64,000 nucleotides of DNA, from the NCBI GenBank assembly GCA_028290545.1, contig JAQGJP010000066.1:1-64000 (forward strand), read 5' to 3'. Within the stretch, counting starts at the first letter, position 1; each line of letters opens with the position of its first letter. Below are positions 41,500 to 53,728 of the stretch, in pieces. Source of the stretch: Rhizobium sp. GTDB taxonomy: Bacteria > Pseudomonadota > Alphaproteobacteria > Rhizobiales > Rhizobiaceae. The notes beneath the pieces were generated by a model. It was not told the DNA's origin. It made no database searches and was given only the letters and a program-made list of their open reading frames with translations. The translations under genes were made by a program, and so were the position numbers.

Positions 41500-42426
41500 A
41501 TGACTGCTATTACGGCTGAACTGGTAAAGACCCTGCGCGAAAAGTCCGGCGCTGGCATGATGGACTGCAAGAGGGCGCTGACCGAAACCGATGGCGATAT
41601 CGAAGCCGCCATCGACTGGCTGCGCGCCAAGGGCATTTCCAAGGCCGACAAGAAGTCGGGCCGTACCGCCGCCGAGGGCCTGATCGGTATCGTTAGCGCC
41701 GGCACCAAGGCTGTCGCCATCGAGCTCAACTCGGAAACTGACTTCGTTGCCCGCAACGAGGCCTTCCAGGAACTCGTCCGTGGAATCGCCAATGTCGCCA
41801 TCGGCACCGATGGCACGGTCGAAGCCATTTCCAAGGCCAACTATCCAGCCACCGGCAAATCCGTCGACGAGTCGGTCAAGGACGCGATCGCCACGATCGG
41901 CGAGAACATGACGCTGCGCCGTTCGGCGCTGCTGCATGTCGAGCACGGCGTTGTCGCAACCTATATCCATAATGCCGCCGGCGACGGCATCGGCAAGCTC
42001 GGCGTGCTCGTCGCGCTGAAGTCGGTCGGCGACAAGGAAGTGCTCAATTCGATCGGCCGTCAGGTCGCCATGCATATCGCCGCAACCAATCCGCTGGCCA
42101 TTCGCGCCGACGAGGTCGATGCCGGTGTTGCAGAGCGCGAACGCAACGTCTTCATCGAGCAGTCGCGCGCTTCCGGCAAGCCGGACAACATCATCGAAAA
42201 GATGGTGGAAGGCCGCATGCGCAAGTTCTTCGAGGAAGTCGCTCTCCTTTCGCAGGCATTCGTCATGAACCCGGAAATCACCGTTGGCCAGGCCGTCAAG
42301 GACGCTGAAAAGCTCGCAGGCGCTGCCATCGAGGTGACCGGCATGGCCCGCCTGCTGCTCGGCGAAGGCGTCGAGAAGGAAGAAACCGATTTCGCGGCGG
42401 AAGTCGCAGCGGTCGCCAAGAAGTAA
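41500..42426 (+). CDS. tsf: Elongation factor Ts
   Basis: [42 protein letters not shown]. Confidence 0.97.
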   Translation: MTAITAELVKTLREKSGAGMMDCKRALTETDGDIEAAIDWLRAKGISKADKKSGRTAAEGLIGIVSAGTKAVAIELNSETDFVARNEAFQELVRGIANVAIGTDGTVEAISKANYPATGKSVDESVKDAIATIGENMTLRRSALLHVEHGVVATYIHNAAGDGIGKLGVLVALKSVGDKEVLNSIGRQVAMHIAATNPLAIRADEVDAGVAERERNVFIEQSRASGKPDNIIEKMVEGRMRKFFEEVALLSQAFVMNPEITVGQAVKDAEKLAGAAIEVTGMARLLLGEGVEKEETDFAAEVAAVAKK

Positions 42427-42606
42427 GTATCAGGCTCATTCATGGGCCTTGCAGGGCATCGCGTGACAACGCGGTGCCCTTCGTGTATCCGGCTGGCACA
42501 TGCTGATGATTCCGGTTATGCGGCTTTATCCTGCCGCACTTGCCTGTAGAAAATCGGCAGCGGCTGACCAGCGCATTCAATTACTGTCCGTCGAACGGGA
42601 GACAAT

Positions 42607-43329
42607 ATGACATCGAAAGCAATCTATAAACGGGTACTGCTGAAGGCATCCGGCGAGGCGCTGATGGGCTCGCAGGGATTTGGGATCGACGTCGCGGTAG
42701 CAGACCGGATTGCCTCCGATATCGCCGAAGCGCGCGCGCTTGGCGTCGAAGTGGGCGTCGTGGTCGGCGGCGGCAACATTTTCCGGGGTGTCGCGGTCGC
42801 CTCCAAGGGCGGCGATCGGGTGACCGGCGACCACATGGGCATGCTTGGCACCGTCATCAACGCGCTCGCCCTCGCCACTTCACTCCGCAAACTCGATATC
42901 GAGACCGTGGTTTTGTCGGCAATCGCCATGCCGGAGATTTGCGAAAGCTTTTCCCAACGTGCGACGCTCTATCATTTATCGCTGGGCCGCGTGGTGATTT
43001 TTGCCGGCGGCACCGGCAATCCGTTCTTCACCACCGATTCGGCCGCTGCGCTTCGCGGTGCCGAAATGGGCGCCGAGGCTATCTTCAAGGGCACGCAGGT
43101 TGACGGGATTTACTCCGCAGACCCAAAAAAAGTGCCGGATGCGACCCGTTTCGACTCGCTTACACATTCGGAAGTGCTTGAAAAAGGACTGGCGGTCATG
43201 GATGTTGCTGCAGTTGCGCTCGCGCGCGAGAACCATATCCCGATAATCGTATTCTCGATCCATGAAAAAGGCGAGTTTGCGAAGATCCTGACAGGCGGCG
43301 GCCTCAGGACGATCGTGAAAGACAACTAA
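42607..43329 (+). CDS. pyrH: UMP kinase
   Basis: [15 protein letters not shown] ... [11 protein letters not shown] ... [22 protein letters not shown]. Confidence 0.97.
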   Translation: MTSKAIYKRVLLKASGEALMGSQGFGIDVAVADRIASDIAEARALGVEVGVVVGGGNIFRGVAVASKGGDRVTGDHMGMLGTVINALALATSLRKLDIETVVLSAIAMPEICESFSQRATLYHLSLGRVVIFAGGTGNPFFTTDSAAALRGAEMGAEAIFKGTQVDGIYSADPKKVPDATRFDSLTHSEVLEKGLAVMDVAAVALARENHIPIIVFSIHEKGEFAKILTGGGLRTIVKDN

Positions 43330-43370
43330 GAGGATTGTGCTGGTCGTCGAGGATCAGCGGGGAGATAAAA

Positions 43371-43937
43371 ATGGCTACGAATTCCAATATTGACCTGAAA
43401 GAACTGAAGCGCCGCATGGAAGGCGCAGTCGCGGCTTTCAAGAGCGACATCGCATCACTGAGAACGGGCCGCGCTTCTGCCAACGTGCTCGATCCGGTAC
43501 AGGTTTTGGCCTACGGTTCGCGCATGCCGCTCAACCAGGTTGCCAACATCACCGTTCCCGAGCCGCGCATGCTTTCGGTTTCTGTGTGGGACCGCTCGAT
43601 GGTCAAGGCAGTGGAGACCGCGATTCGTGAATCCAATCTCGGCCTCAATCCGATCATCGAGGGCCAGAACATGCGGATTCCGCTGCCCGAGCTCAATGAG
43701 GAGCGCCGCAAGTCGCTCGTCAAGGTCGCCCATGAATATACGGAGAAGGCCAAGGTGGCGGTCCGCAATGTTCGTCGCGATGGCATGGACGGCCTTAAAA
43801 AGGCTGAAAAGGACGGCGATATAAGCCAGGACGACAGCCGCAGCAGTTCCGATAAAGTTCAGAAGATGACAGACGAAACGGTTTCCGAAATCGATCGCTT
43901 GCTTCAGGATAAGGAAAAAGAAATCATGCAGGTTTAA
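43371..43937 (+). CDS. frr: Ribosome recycling factor
   Basis: [42 protein letters not shown]. Confidence 0.97.
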   Translation: MATNSNIDLKELKRRMEGAVAAFKSDIASLRTGRASANVLDPVQVLAYGSRMPLNQVANITVPEPRMLSVSVWDRSMVKAVETAIRESNLGLNPIIEGQNMRIPLPELNEERRKSLVKVAHEYTEKAKVAVRNVRRDGMDGLKKAEKDGDISQDDSRSSSDKVQKMTDETVSEIDRLLQDKEKEIMQV

Positions 43938-43977
43938 AGTATTTCTGACGTTTCTTGCTCCCCAGGCGGACTTTTGT

Positions 43978-44718
43978 ATGGACAAAAAACTGACGGTGAA
44001 GGTTCCTGCCCACGTTGCCATCATCATGGACGGTAACGGTCGTTGGGCCAAAAAGCGTGGCTTGCCGCGCACGATGGGCCATCGCAAAGGCGTGGAATCG
44101 GTGCGCGAAGCAGTTCGCGCCGCTGGCGATGTGGGTATTTCCTATCTCACGCTGTTCGCTTTTTCGTCGGAGAACTGGACGCGTCCGGAAAGTGAGGTCA
44201 ACGACCTGATGGGCCTCCTGAAGGCGTTCATCCGGCGGGATCTCGCCGAATTGCATGGCGACAATGTGCGGATCCGGATCATCGGCGCGCGTGACAACCT
44301 GCGCGGCGATATCCTGCCGCTGCTGCTGGAAGCCGAGGAAACGACACGCAACAATACCGGCCTGACGCTGGTGATCGCCTTCAACTACGGCTCGCGTGAC
44401 GAGATCGCGCGGGCGGCGCGCAAGCTCGCGCTCAAGGTGCAGAGTGGCGTCATCCGCGCCGAGGACATCGATGCGGTGGCACTCGACCGCGAGTTGGATA
44501 CGTTCGGAATTCCAGACCCCGACCTGTTGATCCGGACATCCGGTGAGGAGCGGCTTTCCAATTTCCTGCTCTGGCAGTCAGCCTATACCGAACTCCTGTT
44601 CGTGCCGGAATTCTGGCCGGATTTCAGCCGCGACACGTTCTACGCAGCACTTGCCAGCTATGCCGGGCGCGAACGGCGCTTCGGCAATGTTTCCGACATT
44701 GCCGCGGTGTCCGGATGA
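43978..44718 (+). CDS. uppS: Isoprenyl transferase (undecaprenyl diphosphate synthase)
   Basis: [29 protein letters not shown] ... [16 protein letters not shown]. Confidence 0.96.
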   Translation: MDKKLTVKVPAHVAIIMDGNGRWAKKRGLPRTMGHRKGVESVREAVRAAGDVGISYLTLFAFSSENWTRPESEVNDLMGLLKAFIRRDLAELHGDNVRIRIIGARDNLRGDILPLLLEAEETTRNNTGLTLVIAFNYGSRDEIARAARKLALKVQSGVIRAEDIDAVALDRELDTFGIPDPDLLIRTSGEERLSNFLLWQSAYTELLFVPEFWPDFSRDTFYAALASYAGRERRFGNVSDIAAVSG

Positions 44719-45557
44719 GCCCCGAACTCAGGTTGAGAACCATCTCGGCCGTCGTGCTCGCGGCAGTGGTCCTCGCAGCGACTTGGATTGGTGGATTGGT
44801 CTTCAGCCTGCTGGCGGCTTTGATTTCAGTGTTGATATTCTACGAGTGGGCGACGATCACGGGCCAGTCGCGCAACAGCCGACTGACCGCCTTCGGTTTT
44901 GCCAGCCTTGTGATTCTCGCCGTCCAATACGTCTTTATCGATGCGGGCCGCAGTGGTTTCCTGAGTCTTCTGCTGCTGCTCGGCTTCACCCTTGCAGCTG
45001 TCATCATCGGTGCGATCCGCAAACGCGGCTACTGGCTGGCTGGCGGTATCTTCTATGCCGGCCTTTCGGGCATATCGCTGACCGCATTGCGCGGCGGCGA
45101 CCGCGAGGGTCTGATCACGATGCTGTTCATATTCGCAATCGTCTGGGCAACGGATATTTTCGCCTATTTCACCGGACGGGCGATCGGCGGGCCGAAGCTG
45201 GCGCCGCCGATTTCGCCGGGCAAAACCTGGTCGGGCGCGATCGGCGGCACGATTGCCGGCGTTATCTGTGGTATGCTGGTGATCTATCTGGCCGGAGAAT
45301 CGGTCGGTTTCGGACTGGCTGTCGTGACGGCGGTGCTGTCGATTGGCTCGCAGATCGGCGATCTTTTCGAATCCTGGATCAAGCGGCGGTTTGGCGTCAA
45401 GGATTCAAGCCGGCTGATTCCAGGCCATGGCGGAGTGTTGGATCGGGTCGATGGACTTGTTTTTGCCTGTTTTCTGGCCTTTCTCGGTGGAATGGCCATG
45501 GCGGTGGCGAGCGGCCGCCTGATAACGGATGCGGGCAGCCTTGTCAGCGGTGGATGA
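44715..45557 (+). CDS. cdsA: Phosphatidate cytidylyltransferase
   Basis: Multi-[34 protein letters not shown]. Confidence 0.95.
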   Translation: MSPELRLRTISAVVLAAVVLAATWIGGLVFSLLAALISVLIFYEWATITGQSRNSRLTAFGFASLVILAVQYVFIDAGRSGFLSLLLLLGFTLAAVIIGAIRKRGYWLAGGIFYAGLSGISLTALRGGDREGLITMLFIFAIVWATDIFAYFTGRAIGGPKLAPPISPGKTWSGAIGGTIAGVICGMLVIYLAGESVGFGLAVVTAVLSIGSQIGDLFESWIKRRFGVKDSSRLIPGHGGVLDRVDGLVFACFLAFLGGMAMAVASGRLITDAGSLVSGG

Positions 45558-45596
45558 CCGCATGCGGCCTGCATATATTTGAATGGGGAAGTTTGT

Positions 45597-46724
45597 ATGA
45601 GCGCGTTGACCGGAAATCCGTGGGTATTGACGTTGCCCGCATTTCTGCTGGTGATTTCGATCATCGTCTTCATCCATGAGATGGGGCATTACCTCGTCGG
45701 GCGCTGGAGCGGGATCAAAATCCTTGCCTTTTCATTCGGCTTTGGCCCGGAACTCGCCGGGTTCACCGACAAGCATGGAACCCGCTGGAAAATATCGGCA
45801 ATTCCGCTTGGTGGCTATGTGCGATTCTACGGTGACGAGGATGCGGCCAGCAAGCCGGATTTCGACGCGCTCAATGACTTGCCGCCGGAAGAGCGCGCCA
45901 GAACCTTCATGGGCGCCAAGCTCTGGAAACGCGCGGCGACCGTTGCCGCCGGCCCGATCGCCAATTTCCTGCTGGCCATTTTCATCCTGTCGGTGATCTT
46001 CATTGCGTTCGGCAAGTATGTCGCCGATCCGATCGTCACCAAGGTAAACCCGGGAAGTGCGGCCGAAATTGCCGGCGTCCTGCCGGGCGACTACCTTCTC
46101 GCTCTCGACGGCTCGACGGTGGAGACCTTCGACGATGTCCGCCGCTATGTCAGCGTCCGTCCCGATATTCCGGTGACTTTGACGGTGCGCCGCGGCCAAG
46201 AGCAGATTGAACTGCATGTCGTGCCGAAGCTGACCGAGATCAAGGATCAGTTCGGCAACAAGATCGAACTCGCCACGATTGGAATCGTGACGAGCAAGAC
46301 CGAGGGCAACATGCGAATCGTCGAGTACTCGCCGGCTGGCGCCGTCGTCGAGGCTGCCAGGGAGACCTGGCATATCGTCACAGGCACCTTCGATTATATC
46401 AGCAACCTGGTGACCGGACGGATGAAAGCCGACCAGTTGGGCGGCCCGATCCGGGTCGCGCAGGCCTCAGGACAGGTAGCCACACTAGGCTTTGTTGCAT
46501 TGATGCATCTGGCCGCCGTACTTTCAGTCTCCATTGGATTGCTGAACCTGATGCCTGTCCCGGTACTTGATGGCGGCCATTTATTGTTTTATGCGATCGA
46601 GGCTCTTCGCGGCCGGCCTCTAGGGGAAATGGCGCAGGGAGTTGCTTTCCGTATCGGGCTTGCACTGGTGTTGTGTCTGATGGTTTTTGCCACCTGGAAT
46701 GACATCACCTCGCTGCTCGGATAA
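45597..46724 (+). CDS. rseP: RIP metalloprotease RseP (site-2 protease)
   Basis: IIVFIHEMGHYLVGRWSGIKILAFSFGFGP; PDZ region; NLMPVPVLDGGHLLFYAIEALRGRP. Confidence 0.95.
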   Translation: MSALTGNPWVLTLPAFLLVISIIVFIHEMGHYLVGRWSGIKILAFSFGFGPELAGFTDKHGTRWKISAIPLGGYVRFYGDEDAASKPDFDALNDLPPEERARTFMGAKLWKRAATVAAGPIANFLLAIFILSVIFIAFGKYVADPIVTKVNPGSAAEIAGVLPGDYLLALDGSTVETFDDVRRYVSVRPDIPVTLTVRRGQEQIELHVVPKLTEIKDQFGNKIELATIGIVTSKTEGNMRIVEYSPAGAVVEAARETWHIVTGTFDYISNLVTGRMKADQLGGPIRVAQASGQVATLGFVALMHLAAVLSVSIGLLNLMPVPVLDGGHLLFYAIEALRGRPLGEMAQGVAFRIGLALVLCLMVFATWNDITSLLG

Positions 46725-46921
46725 CGGTCAATGCGGTGCAGGAAAGGAAGTGTTTACCTTGTTTCGATGAGAAAGTGGCCAATGCGCCACGCATTGAAAT
46801 GAAGTAAACAGAATTTAACCAACTCCCTTGCTTGTATGAAAAAAGCAGGTAAAACGGCAAACGTGGCCCTAGCCCGGCCACAATGCCAAGAGCCGTGTAA
46901 CGGAAAAGGTAAGACGTTAAA

Positions 46922-49249
46922 ATGAATGGTAGTTCGAGATTTCGGAACGCGGTATCAGTCCTGGCAATTTCCGCCAGTGTTTTGACTTCTGCTGGAACTA
47001 TGGTGCTCGTGACGCCGACTGTTTCTGAAGCTGCGGTTATACGCGACGTCAGTGTGCAGGGTGCGCAGCGCGTCGGTGCCGATACCGTTCGCGCCAACCT
47101 GACGATCGTTCCTGGCAAGGCCTTCTCGAATGCCGATATCGACTCCTCGATCAAACGGCTCTACGCGACCGGTTTGTTTTCCGATGTCCGCATCAGCGTG
47201 TCGGGCGGAACCCTGGTTGTCGTCGTCAATGAGAATCAGCTGATCAACCAAGTCGTGTTCAACGGCAACCGCAAGATCAAGGACGAAAAGCTCGTCACCC
47301 TGGTGAGAAGCCAGCCACTCGGTCCCTATAGCGAAACGATGATCGAATCCGACTTGCAATCGCTGCGTCGCGCCTATGCTGCGATCGGCCGTTCGGATGT
47401 GCAGATCACCACGCAGACCGCTCCTGTCGGCAATGGCCGCGTCAACGTCGCCTTCGTGATCAACGAAGGGGATCGGACGAAAATCAACGAGATCAATTTT
47501 ACCGGCAATACCCATTACAGTGCGTTCCGGCTGCGTGCGGTTATCGCGACGAAGGAATCCGGCTGGCTCTCTTTCATCACGCGCCGCGACATCTACAGCG
47601 AAGACAAGCTGCGCGTCGACGAGGAAGCACTGCGCCAGTTCTACTACAATCACGGCTATGCGGATTTCCGTGTCATTTCCTCCAATGCGGTGCTCAATCC
47701 CGAGACTAACGAATATGTCGTGACATTCGATGTCGATGAAGGCGAGCGTTACAGTTTTGGTCCGGTGAACGTCGAAAGCACGGTTGACGGCGTCAATCCG
47801 GAAGATCTGAAGAGCTTGGCTGAGAGCAGCGAAGGCAAGACCTACCGTGCCCGCGACGTGCAGGATTCGATCGACAACATTTCCAAGCGTGTCGCCGCAG
47901 CGGGCTATCCGTTTGCGCGTGTCACGCCGCGCGGCAATCGCGATATGGCGACGAAAACGATCTCGGTCGATTATCTCGTCGATCAGGGTGAGCGCGCCTA
48001 TGTCGAGCGAATCGAAATCCGCGGAAATACCAATACGCGCGATTATGTGATCCGTCGCGAATTCGATATGAGCGAAGGCGATGCCTTCAACCAGCAGCAG
48101 GTCGCCGAAGCGAAGCGTCGCCTGGAGCGCCTTGGCTACTTCACCACGGTAAACGTTACGACCGCGCCGGGCAGTGCGCCTGATCGCGTCGTCGTCATAG
48201 TCGATGTGGTCGATCAGTCGACGGGCAGCTTCGGTATCGGTGCGGGCTATGCAACAGGCGGTGAAGGCTTCATTCTCGAAGCATCCGTCGAGGAAAAGAA
48301 TTTCCTCGGTCGTGGTCAGTATATTCGTGTGTCCGCCAGCGGCGGTGCGCTGACCCGCAACTACTCGATTTCGTTTACAGAGCCTTATTTCCTTGGTTAC
48401 CGTTTGGCGGCCGGCTTCGATCTGTTCAAGTCGGAAAGTCATATCTATGACAACTACAGCTATGACGATCAGGGTTTCTCGCTGCGCGTTACGGCGCCGA
48501 TTACCAACGATCTGACCACGACGGTCCGGTATAATTATCGCGATATGAACTATACCTCGGACAATGAAGCGGCATTGTCGCAGCCGTATCGCGCGCTGGT
48601 CGATGGTAGCCCGTGGTTGACATCGTCGGTTGCCAATTCGTTCAACTATAATACGTTGGATACGATGCAGTTGCCGCACGAAGGTTTGATAGCCTCGTTC
48701 ACGCACGAACTTGCCGGCCTTGGTGGCGATTCCGAATTCTATAAGCTGAGTGCGAAAGCGCGCGCCTATTATACCCTGTCGGATGAAATGGACCTGGTCG
48801 GTTCAATTGCCGGTGCTGCGGGCCATGTGATTTCCACGACGGGTAAGCCGCTCAACGTTTTCGACCAGTTCAGCCTGGACTCCAACGATATCCGCGGGTT
48901 CGCCGATACCGGCATTGGCCCGCGCATGCGTCGGAACGACGATCCGCTTGGCGGCACGACTTACTTCACGGCTTCTGCTGAAGTAACGTTCCCGCTTCCG
49001 GGCGTTTCGCAGGATGCAGGTTTCCGCGGCGGCTTCTTCCTTGATGCCGGTACGTTGTATGGAAATGACGTCAAGGTGACGAGTGGCAAGCTGTTGGGGG
49101 CGGATCTGAATTTGCGTGCATCAGCGGGCGCGAGCCTGATCTGGGCATCGCCGTTTGGTCCGTTGCGGGTCGATTATGCCGTCCCGTTCATGAAGCAGAG
49201 CTACGATATCCAGCAGCGCCTGAAATTCGGTATCTCGACATCGTTCTAA
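46922..49249 (+). CDS. bamA: Outer membrane protein assembly factor BamA
   Basis: POTRA repeats (RDVSVQGAQRVGADTVRANLTI...), C-terminal beta barrel ending QQRLKFGISTSF. Confidence 0.97.
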   Translation: MNGSSRFRNAVSVLAISASVLTSAGTMVLVTPTVSEAAVIRDVSVQGAQRVGADTVRANLTIVPGKAFSNADIDSSIKRLYATGLFSDVRISVSGGTLVVVVNENQLINQVVFNGNRKIKDEKLVTLVRSQPLGPYSETMIESDLQSLRRAYAAIGRSDVQITTQTAPVGNGRVNVAFVINEGDRTKINEINFTGNTHYSAFRLRAVIATKESGWLSFITRRDIYSEDKLRVDEEALRQFYYNHGYADFRVISSNAVLNPETNEYVVTFDVDEGERYSFGPVNVESTVDGVNPEDLKSLAESSEGKTYRARDVQDSIDNISKRVAAAGYPFARVTPRGNRDMATKTISVDYLVDQGERAYVERIEIRGNTNTRDYVIRREFDMSEGDAFNQQQVAEAKRRLERLGYFTTVNVTTAPGSAPDRVVVIVDVVDQSTGSFGIGAGYATGGEGFILEASVEEKNFLGRGQYIRVSASGGALTRNYSISFTEPYFLGYRLAAGFDLFKSESHIYDNYSYDDQGFSLRVTAPITNDLTTTVRYNYRDMNYTSDNEAALSQPYRALVDGSPWLTSSVANSFNYNTLDTMQLPHEGLIASFTHELAGLGGDSEFYKLSAKARAYYTLSDEMDLVGSIAGAAGHVISTTGKPLNVFDQFSLDSNDIRGFADTGIGPRMRRNDDPLGGTTYFTASAEVTFPLPGVSQDAGFRGGFFLDAGTLYGNDVKVTSGKLLGADLNLRASAGASLIWASPFGPLRVDYAVPFMKQSYDIQQRLKFGISTSF

Positions 49250-49299
49250 TGATTCGGTCCAGCGCGGGTGCGCTCAGTACCCCTGCAATGGTAATGTGA

Positions 49300-50355
49300 A
49301 TGACCCATTCGGAATTTTTTCCGCCTCATGGGGGCATGCAGCTGGTTGATCTGGCTGCTGCCCTCAATTTGCGCTTGGTGAATGAGGACGCTGCAGGCAG
49401 GCAGGTGAGGGATGTTGCCCCTATCTACCGCGCCAAGGAGGGCGACGTCTGCTATATTCTCTCAAGGCGCAGCCGCTCGGAGTTCGAGACATCTCAGGCG
49501 ACCGCCGTGATTTGCGATCAGGCTCTTGTGTCGATCGTTCCGGAGCATATTGCCGTTCTCGTTGCCGAGAACCCTCATACGGCCTTTGCCCAGGCGGGCG
49601 CGCTTCTCCATCCCGAGGCGATGCGGCCTCTGGCAAATATCACGGGCCATGGGGTGCATCCCTCCGCCTATGTCGACCCGATGGCAATACTCGAGGATAA
49701 TGTCACTGTTGAACCGATGGCAGTCGTGGGTGCGCATGCACGCATAGGCTCGGGCACGGTGATTGGCGCTGCGGCAGTCATCGGACAGAATGTGAAGATC
49801 GGCCGCAACTGTTCGATTGCCGCTGGAGCGAGCGTCATTTGTGCCTATCTCGGCAACAATGTGATTATCCACAATGGCGCCCGTATCGGCCAGGACGGGT
49901 ATGGCTATGCGCCCAGCCGAACTGGCATGGACAAGATCGTCCAGATCGGACGTGTGATCATCCAGGATAACGTCGAGATTGGTGCCAACACCACCGTTGA
50001 TCGCGGGACGATGGATGACACGGTGATCGGCGAAGGGACGAAAATCGACAACCAGGTGCAGATCGGCCATAACGTCCGCATCGGTCGCCATTCGGCCATT
50101 GTTGCCGGCGTCGGAATCGCCGGCAGTGCCAGGATCGGCAATGGCGTACAGATCGGCGGGGCTTCGGCGATCAAGGGGCACATCACCATCGGCGACGGCG
50201 TGCAGATCGCGGCGATGAGCGGTGTCACCACCGACATACCGGCCGGGCAACAATATGGCGGTATTCCGGCCCGTCCGATCAAAAGCTTCTTGCGTGACAT
50301 GGCTGAAATCATGCAGAGATCGGATCACAGGAGTAAGGGAGACCGAACGAAATGA
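49300..50355 (+). CDS. lpxD: UDP-3-O-(3-hydroxyacyl)glucosamine N-acyltransferase
   Basis: Hexapeptide repeats, [72 protein letters not shown]. Confidence 0.97.
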   Translation: MTHSEFFPPHGGMQLVDLAAALNLRLVNEDAAGRQVRDVAPIYRAKEGDVCYILSRRSRSEFETSQATAVICDQALVSIVPEHIAVLVAENPHTAFAQAGALLHPEAMRPLANITGHGVHPSAYVDPMAILEDNVTVEPMAVVGAHARIGSGTVIGAAAVIGQNVKIGRNCSIAAGASVICAYLGNNVIIHNGARIGQDGYGYAPSRTGMDKIVQIGRVIIQDNVEIGANTTVDRGTMDDTVIGEGTKIDNQVQIGHNVRIGRHSAIVAGVGIAGSARIGNGVQIGGASAIKGHITIGDGVQIAAMSGVTTDIPAGQQYGGIPARPIKSFLRDMAEIMQRSDHRSKGDRTK

Positions 50356-50819
50356 GCGAGGAGAATACCAGGGTCCTCACCGCGCTGGATATTACGGCCA
50401 TCATGAAGCTGTTGCCGCATCGCTATCCCTTCCTGCTGATCGACAAGATCATCGAGATCGATGGCGATGACGCCGCGATCGGCATCAAGAACGTTACTTT
50501 CAATGAACCGCAATTCGCAGGCCATTTCCCCGACCAGCCGATCATGCCGGGCGTCCTGCTGATTGAAGCAATGGCGCAGACGGCGGGTGCGATCTGCGCG
50601 CTCAAGAGAGGCGGCGGCTCGGATCTCGTTTATTTCATGACCATTGACAATGCGCGCTTCCGCAGGCCGGTCGTTCCTGGGGATCGCGTCGAATTCCATG
50701 TGGTCAAGCAGAGGCAGCGCGGCAATATCTGGAAATACCATTGCGATGCAAAGGTCGATGGGCAACTCGTCGCTGAAGCCGACGTCGGCGCGATGATGAT
50801 GCCCAAGGTCACATCATGA
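50352..50819 (+). CDS. fabZ: 3-hydroxyacyl-ACP dehydratase FabZ
   Basis: [22 protein letters not shown] ... [26 protein letters not shown]. Confidence 0.97.
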   Translation: MSEENTRVLTALDITAIMKLLPHRYPFLLIDKIIEIDGDDAAIGIKNVTFNEPQFAGHFPDQPIMPGVLLIEAMAQTAGAICALKRGGGSDLVYFMTIDNARFRRPVVPGDRVEFHVVKQRQRGNIWKYHCDAKVDGQLVAEADVGAMMMPKVTS

Positions 50820-51634
50820 CCACAATTGCGGAATCGGCGCGCATCCATTCGATGTCGGTCATCGAGCCGGGTGCGGTGATCGGCGAGAATGTCTCGATCG
50901 GTCCATTCTGTCACGTGGGACCGAAGGTCGTGCTCGGCGACAACGTCGAGCTCGTAAGCCACGTTGTCGTCACAGGTCGGACAACACTCGGCAATAACAA
51001 CAAGATTTTCCCGTCGGCGGTGATCGGAGCCGATCCGCAGAGTGTTCATCATCATGGCGAGGAAACGACCCTGACGATCGGTAGCGGCAACACGATCCGT
51101 GAAGGCGTTACCATCAACACCGGTACCGCCGCTGGCGGCGGCGTCACCGTGGTGGGCAACGACAACCTGCTGCTTGCCTACAGCCACGTCGCGCACGACT
51201 GCAAGCTCGGCAACAACATCATCATGTCGAACAATGTTCTGCTCGCCGGCCATGTGACGATCGAAGATCGGGTGATCCTTGGGGGCGGTTCGGCGGTCCA
51301 CCAGTTCAGCCGCATCGGGCGTCAGGCCTTTGTCGGCGGGCTCGCCGGTGTTGCCTATGACGTGATCCCCTATGGCATGCTGAACGGCAATCCCGGCGTG
51401 CTGAGCGGCCTCAACATCGTCGGCATGACGCGCGCCGGCATACCGCGCGAAACGATCCACCGCGTCCGCAGGGCCTACAAGGAAATATTCGAGGGCGACG
51501 ACACCGTCCGCAACGCCGCCGCCAATATCCGTGAGAAATATCTCGATTGCCCGGAAGTGATGGAGATCCTGGACTTCATTGCGGCAGACGCCGAGCGCGC
51601 GCTGTCCTCGCCCAATCGCGCGGCCAAATCCTGA
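50816..51634 (+). CDS. lpxA: UDP-N-acetylglucosamine acyltransferase
   Basis: [45 protein letters not shown] hexapeptides; [15 protein letters not shown]. Confidence 0.97.
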   Translation: MTTIAESARIHSMSVIEPGAVIGENVSIGPFCHVGPKVVLGDNVELVSHVVVTGRTTLGNNNKIFPSAVIGADPQSVHHHGEETTLTIGSGNTIREGVTINTGTAAGGGVTVVGNDNLLLAYSHVAHDCKLGNNIIMSNNVLLAGHVTIEDRVILGGGSAVHQFSRIGRQAFVGGLAGVAYDVIPYGMLNGNPGVLSGLNIVGMTRAGIPRETIHRVRRAYKEIFEGDDTVRNAAANIREKYLDCPEVMEILDFIAADAERALSSPNRAAKS

Positions 51635-51647
51635 CGGGAGCAAGCTG

Positions 51648-52517
51648 ATGGCCCAGCGGGTTGGGAGCGGCCGGCTGGCGATCATCGCGGGCAGCGGCAA
51701 GCTGCCGCTTTACGTCGCGGAGGCTGCGCGCGACAAGGGCGAGCAGCCTTTCATTTTCGCGCTCAAGGGCGAGTCCTCGACTGACTGGAACGGTTTCGAC
51801 CATATGACCATCAGCATTGGCGAGATCGCTCTTTTCAAGAAGCTGGCGGCAGATCTGGGGATCGACAGGATCATCATGTCCGGAGGCGTATCCCGGCGTC
51901 CGCCTTTGGGAGAAATGCGCCTTGGTCTCGCGGGCCTTCTTAAAATCCCGAAAATGATCCGGATGCTGACGGGTGGCGGTGACAATATGGTTTTGACCGC
52001 CGTCATCGATCTTCTGGAAAGTGACAGGCGCAAGGTGATCAGCGTCCAGGATGTCGCACCCGCGCTGGTGGCCGAGTTGGGACCGATTGGCAAGGTTCGT
52101 CCGGACGATTCCAGCCTCACGGACATTGCGGCCGCGACGAAGGCCGCGAGGCTGATCGGCGGCCTGGATATCGGGCAGGGGGCAATCGCCGTTGGCGGAC
52201 GCGTCGTGGCGCTGGAAGGGCCGGAAGGCACGGATGCCATGCTGGCGCGCGTCACCGATCTGAAGCGGATGGGGCGGGTCTCATCCAAGCGGCGCGGCGT
52301 TCTGGTCAAGCTCTGCAAGGTGCAGCAGGATATGCGGGTCGATTTGCCATCCGCCGGTTTGGCTACCATCGAAAATGCACATGCCGCCGGACTCGCCGGC
52401 GTGGCGCTGGAAGCAGGGCGTTCGCTGTTGCTTGATGCCGACGAGGTTAAGGCATTTGCCGAAAGGCATGATATGTTTGTCACCGGTATTGATCCTGACG
52501 CTATCGGTGCCAACTGA
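51648..52517 (+). CDS. lpxI: LpxI family UDP-2,3-diacylglucosamine diphosphatase (DUF1009)
   Basis: RLAIIAGSGKLPLYVAEAARDKGEQPFIFALKG ... VSVQDVAPAL; between lpxA and lpxB. Confidence 0.93.
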   Translation: MAQRVGSGRLAIIAGSGKLPLYVAEAARDKGEQPFIFALKGESSTDWNGFDHMTISIGEIALFKKLAADLGIDRIIMSGGVSRRPPLGEMRLGLAGLLKIPKMIRMLTGGGDNMVLTAVIDLLESDRRKVISVQDVAPALVAELGPIGKVRPDDSSLTDIAAATKAARLIGGLDIGQGAIAVGGRVVALEGPEGTDAMLARVTDLKRMGRVSSKRRGVLVKLCKVQQDMRVDLPSAGLATIENAHAAGLAGVALEAGRSLLLDADEVKAFAERHDMFVTGIDPDAIGAN

Positions 52518-53698
52518 TGACCGGCGCTCCCTTGACGGTCGCAATCGTTGCCGGAGAATCCTCCGGTGATCTGCTGGGCGCCGATCTGATCGCTGCATTG
52601 AAGGTTGAAAGCGGCCGGCAGATAGCGCTGGTCGGAGTCGGCGGTCCGGCTCTGTCCGAGCAAGGGCTGACATCGCTTTTTCATTTTTCCGAAATCGCCA
52701 TCATGGGTTTCGTGGCTGTCGTCAAGAAGTTGCCGCGACTGCTTTCGCTGATTGGAAGAACCGCCGATGCCATCATCGCCGCCAGGCCGGATGTGCTCAT
52801 CATCATCGACAGCCCGGACTTTACCCATCGCGTTGCGAAAAAAGTACGCAAGGCGCTGCCGGACCTTCCAGTGGTGAACTATGTCTGCCCCAGCGTCTGG
52901 GCGTGGAAGGAATATCGGGCGCCGGCGATGCGCGCTTATGTCGACCATGTGCTTGCCGTCCTGCCATTTGAGCCTGAGGCGATGGCGCGGCTCGACGGAC
53001 CGCCGACGACCTATATCGGCCACAGGCTGCGCGCGCTGCCTGAGCTTCTTCAGGTCCGGGAAACCCTGATCGAACGCCGTCGCGGCATGGTCTCGGAGGT
53101 CAGTAATATCCTGCTGCTTCCGGGCTCGCGCAACCACGAGATCCGCCGCCTGCTGCCGATTTTTGGCGAAACGATCAAGGTACTCGCAAGTCGCGGCACG
53201 CATTGCCGGCTGCTTTTGGCCACCGTTCCCTATCAGCAGGAATCCGTCCGCGAACTGACGCAAGGCTGGCAACAGCAGCCGGAAATCTTCGTCGGCGAGG
53301 CTGCGAAATGGCAGGCATTCGCAGAAGCCGATGTCGCGCTTGCGGCTTCAGGCACGGTTCTGCTGGAACTGGCCCTGGCGGGCATACCGACGATTTCGAC
53401 ATACAAGACCGATGTGCTGATCCGCATGGTGCTGGCCCGCATCAAGGCGTGGAGCGGCGCGTTGCCGAACCTGATCGCCGACTATCCCGTCGTCCCTGAA
53501 TATTTCGATGAATTCATTCGCCCGACCGCGCTGGCCCGTTGGCTGGAGAGGCTCGGCACCGATACGCCGGATCGCGCCGCGATGCTTACGGGTTTCCAGG
53601 AGGTCTTCGACCGGATGGCAACCGAACGCGCGCCCGGAGAACATGGCGCGGCCATCATCCTCGATCTGCTTCACAACAAAAAAACCGGCCATTCCTGA
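52517..53698 (+). CDS. lpxB: Lipid-A-disaccharide synthase
   Basis: VAIVAGESSGDLLGADLIAALK ... GFVAVVKKLPRLL ... YVCPSVWAWKEYRAPAM. Confidence 0.96.
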   Translation: MTGAPLTVAIVAGESSGDLLGADLIAALKVESGRQIALVGVGGPALSEQGLTSLFHFSEIAIMGFVAVVKKLPRLLSLIGRTADAIIAARPDVLIIIDSPDFTHRVAKKVRKALPDLPVVNYVCPSVWAWKEYRAPAMRAYVDHVLAVLPFEPEAMARLDGPPTTYIGHRLRALPELLQVRETLIERRRGMVSEVSNILLLPGSRNHEIRRLLPIFGETIKVLASRGTHCRLLLATVPYQQESVRELTQGWQQQPEIFVGEAAKWQAFAEADVALAASGTVLLELALAGIPTISTYKTDVLIRMVLARIKAWSGALPNLIADYPVVPEYFDEFIRPTALARWLERLGTDTPDRAAMLTGFQEVFDRMATERAPGEHGAAIILDLLHNKKTGHS

Positions 53699-53707
53699 CC
53701 GGTTTTT
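53681..53707. terminator. Bidirectional terminator overlapping the lpxB stop codon
   Basis: AAAACCGG-ccattcctga-CCGGTTTTT, with A-rich and T-rich flanks between convergent lpxB and gltA. Confidence 0.85.
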
Positions 53708-53728
53708 GTCTGTCTGGAAGTCAAGCGA

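Noticed and set aside
46955-48706. 583-aa minus-strand ORF opposite bamA
   Set aside because: Antisense shadow ORF produced by codon bias in a high-GC gene; low-complexity Arg/Asp/Ile content and no recognisable domain; bamA is unambiguous on the other strand.
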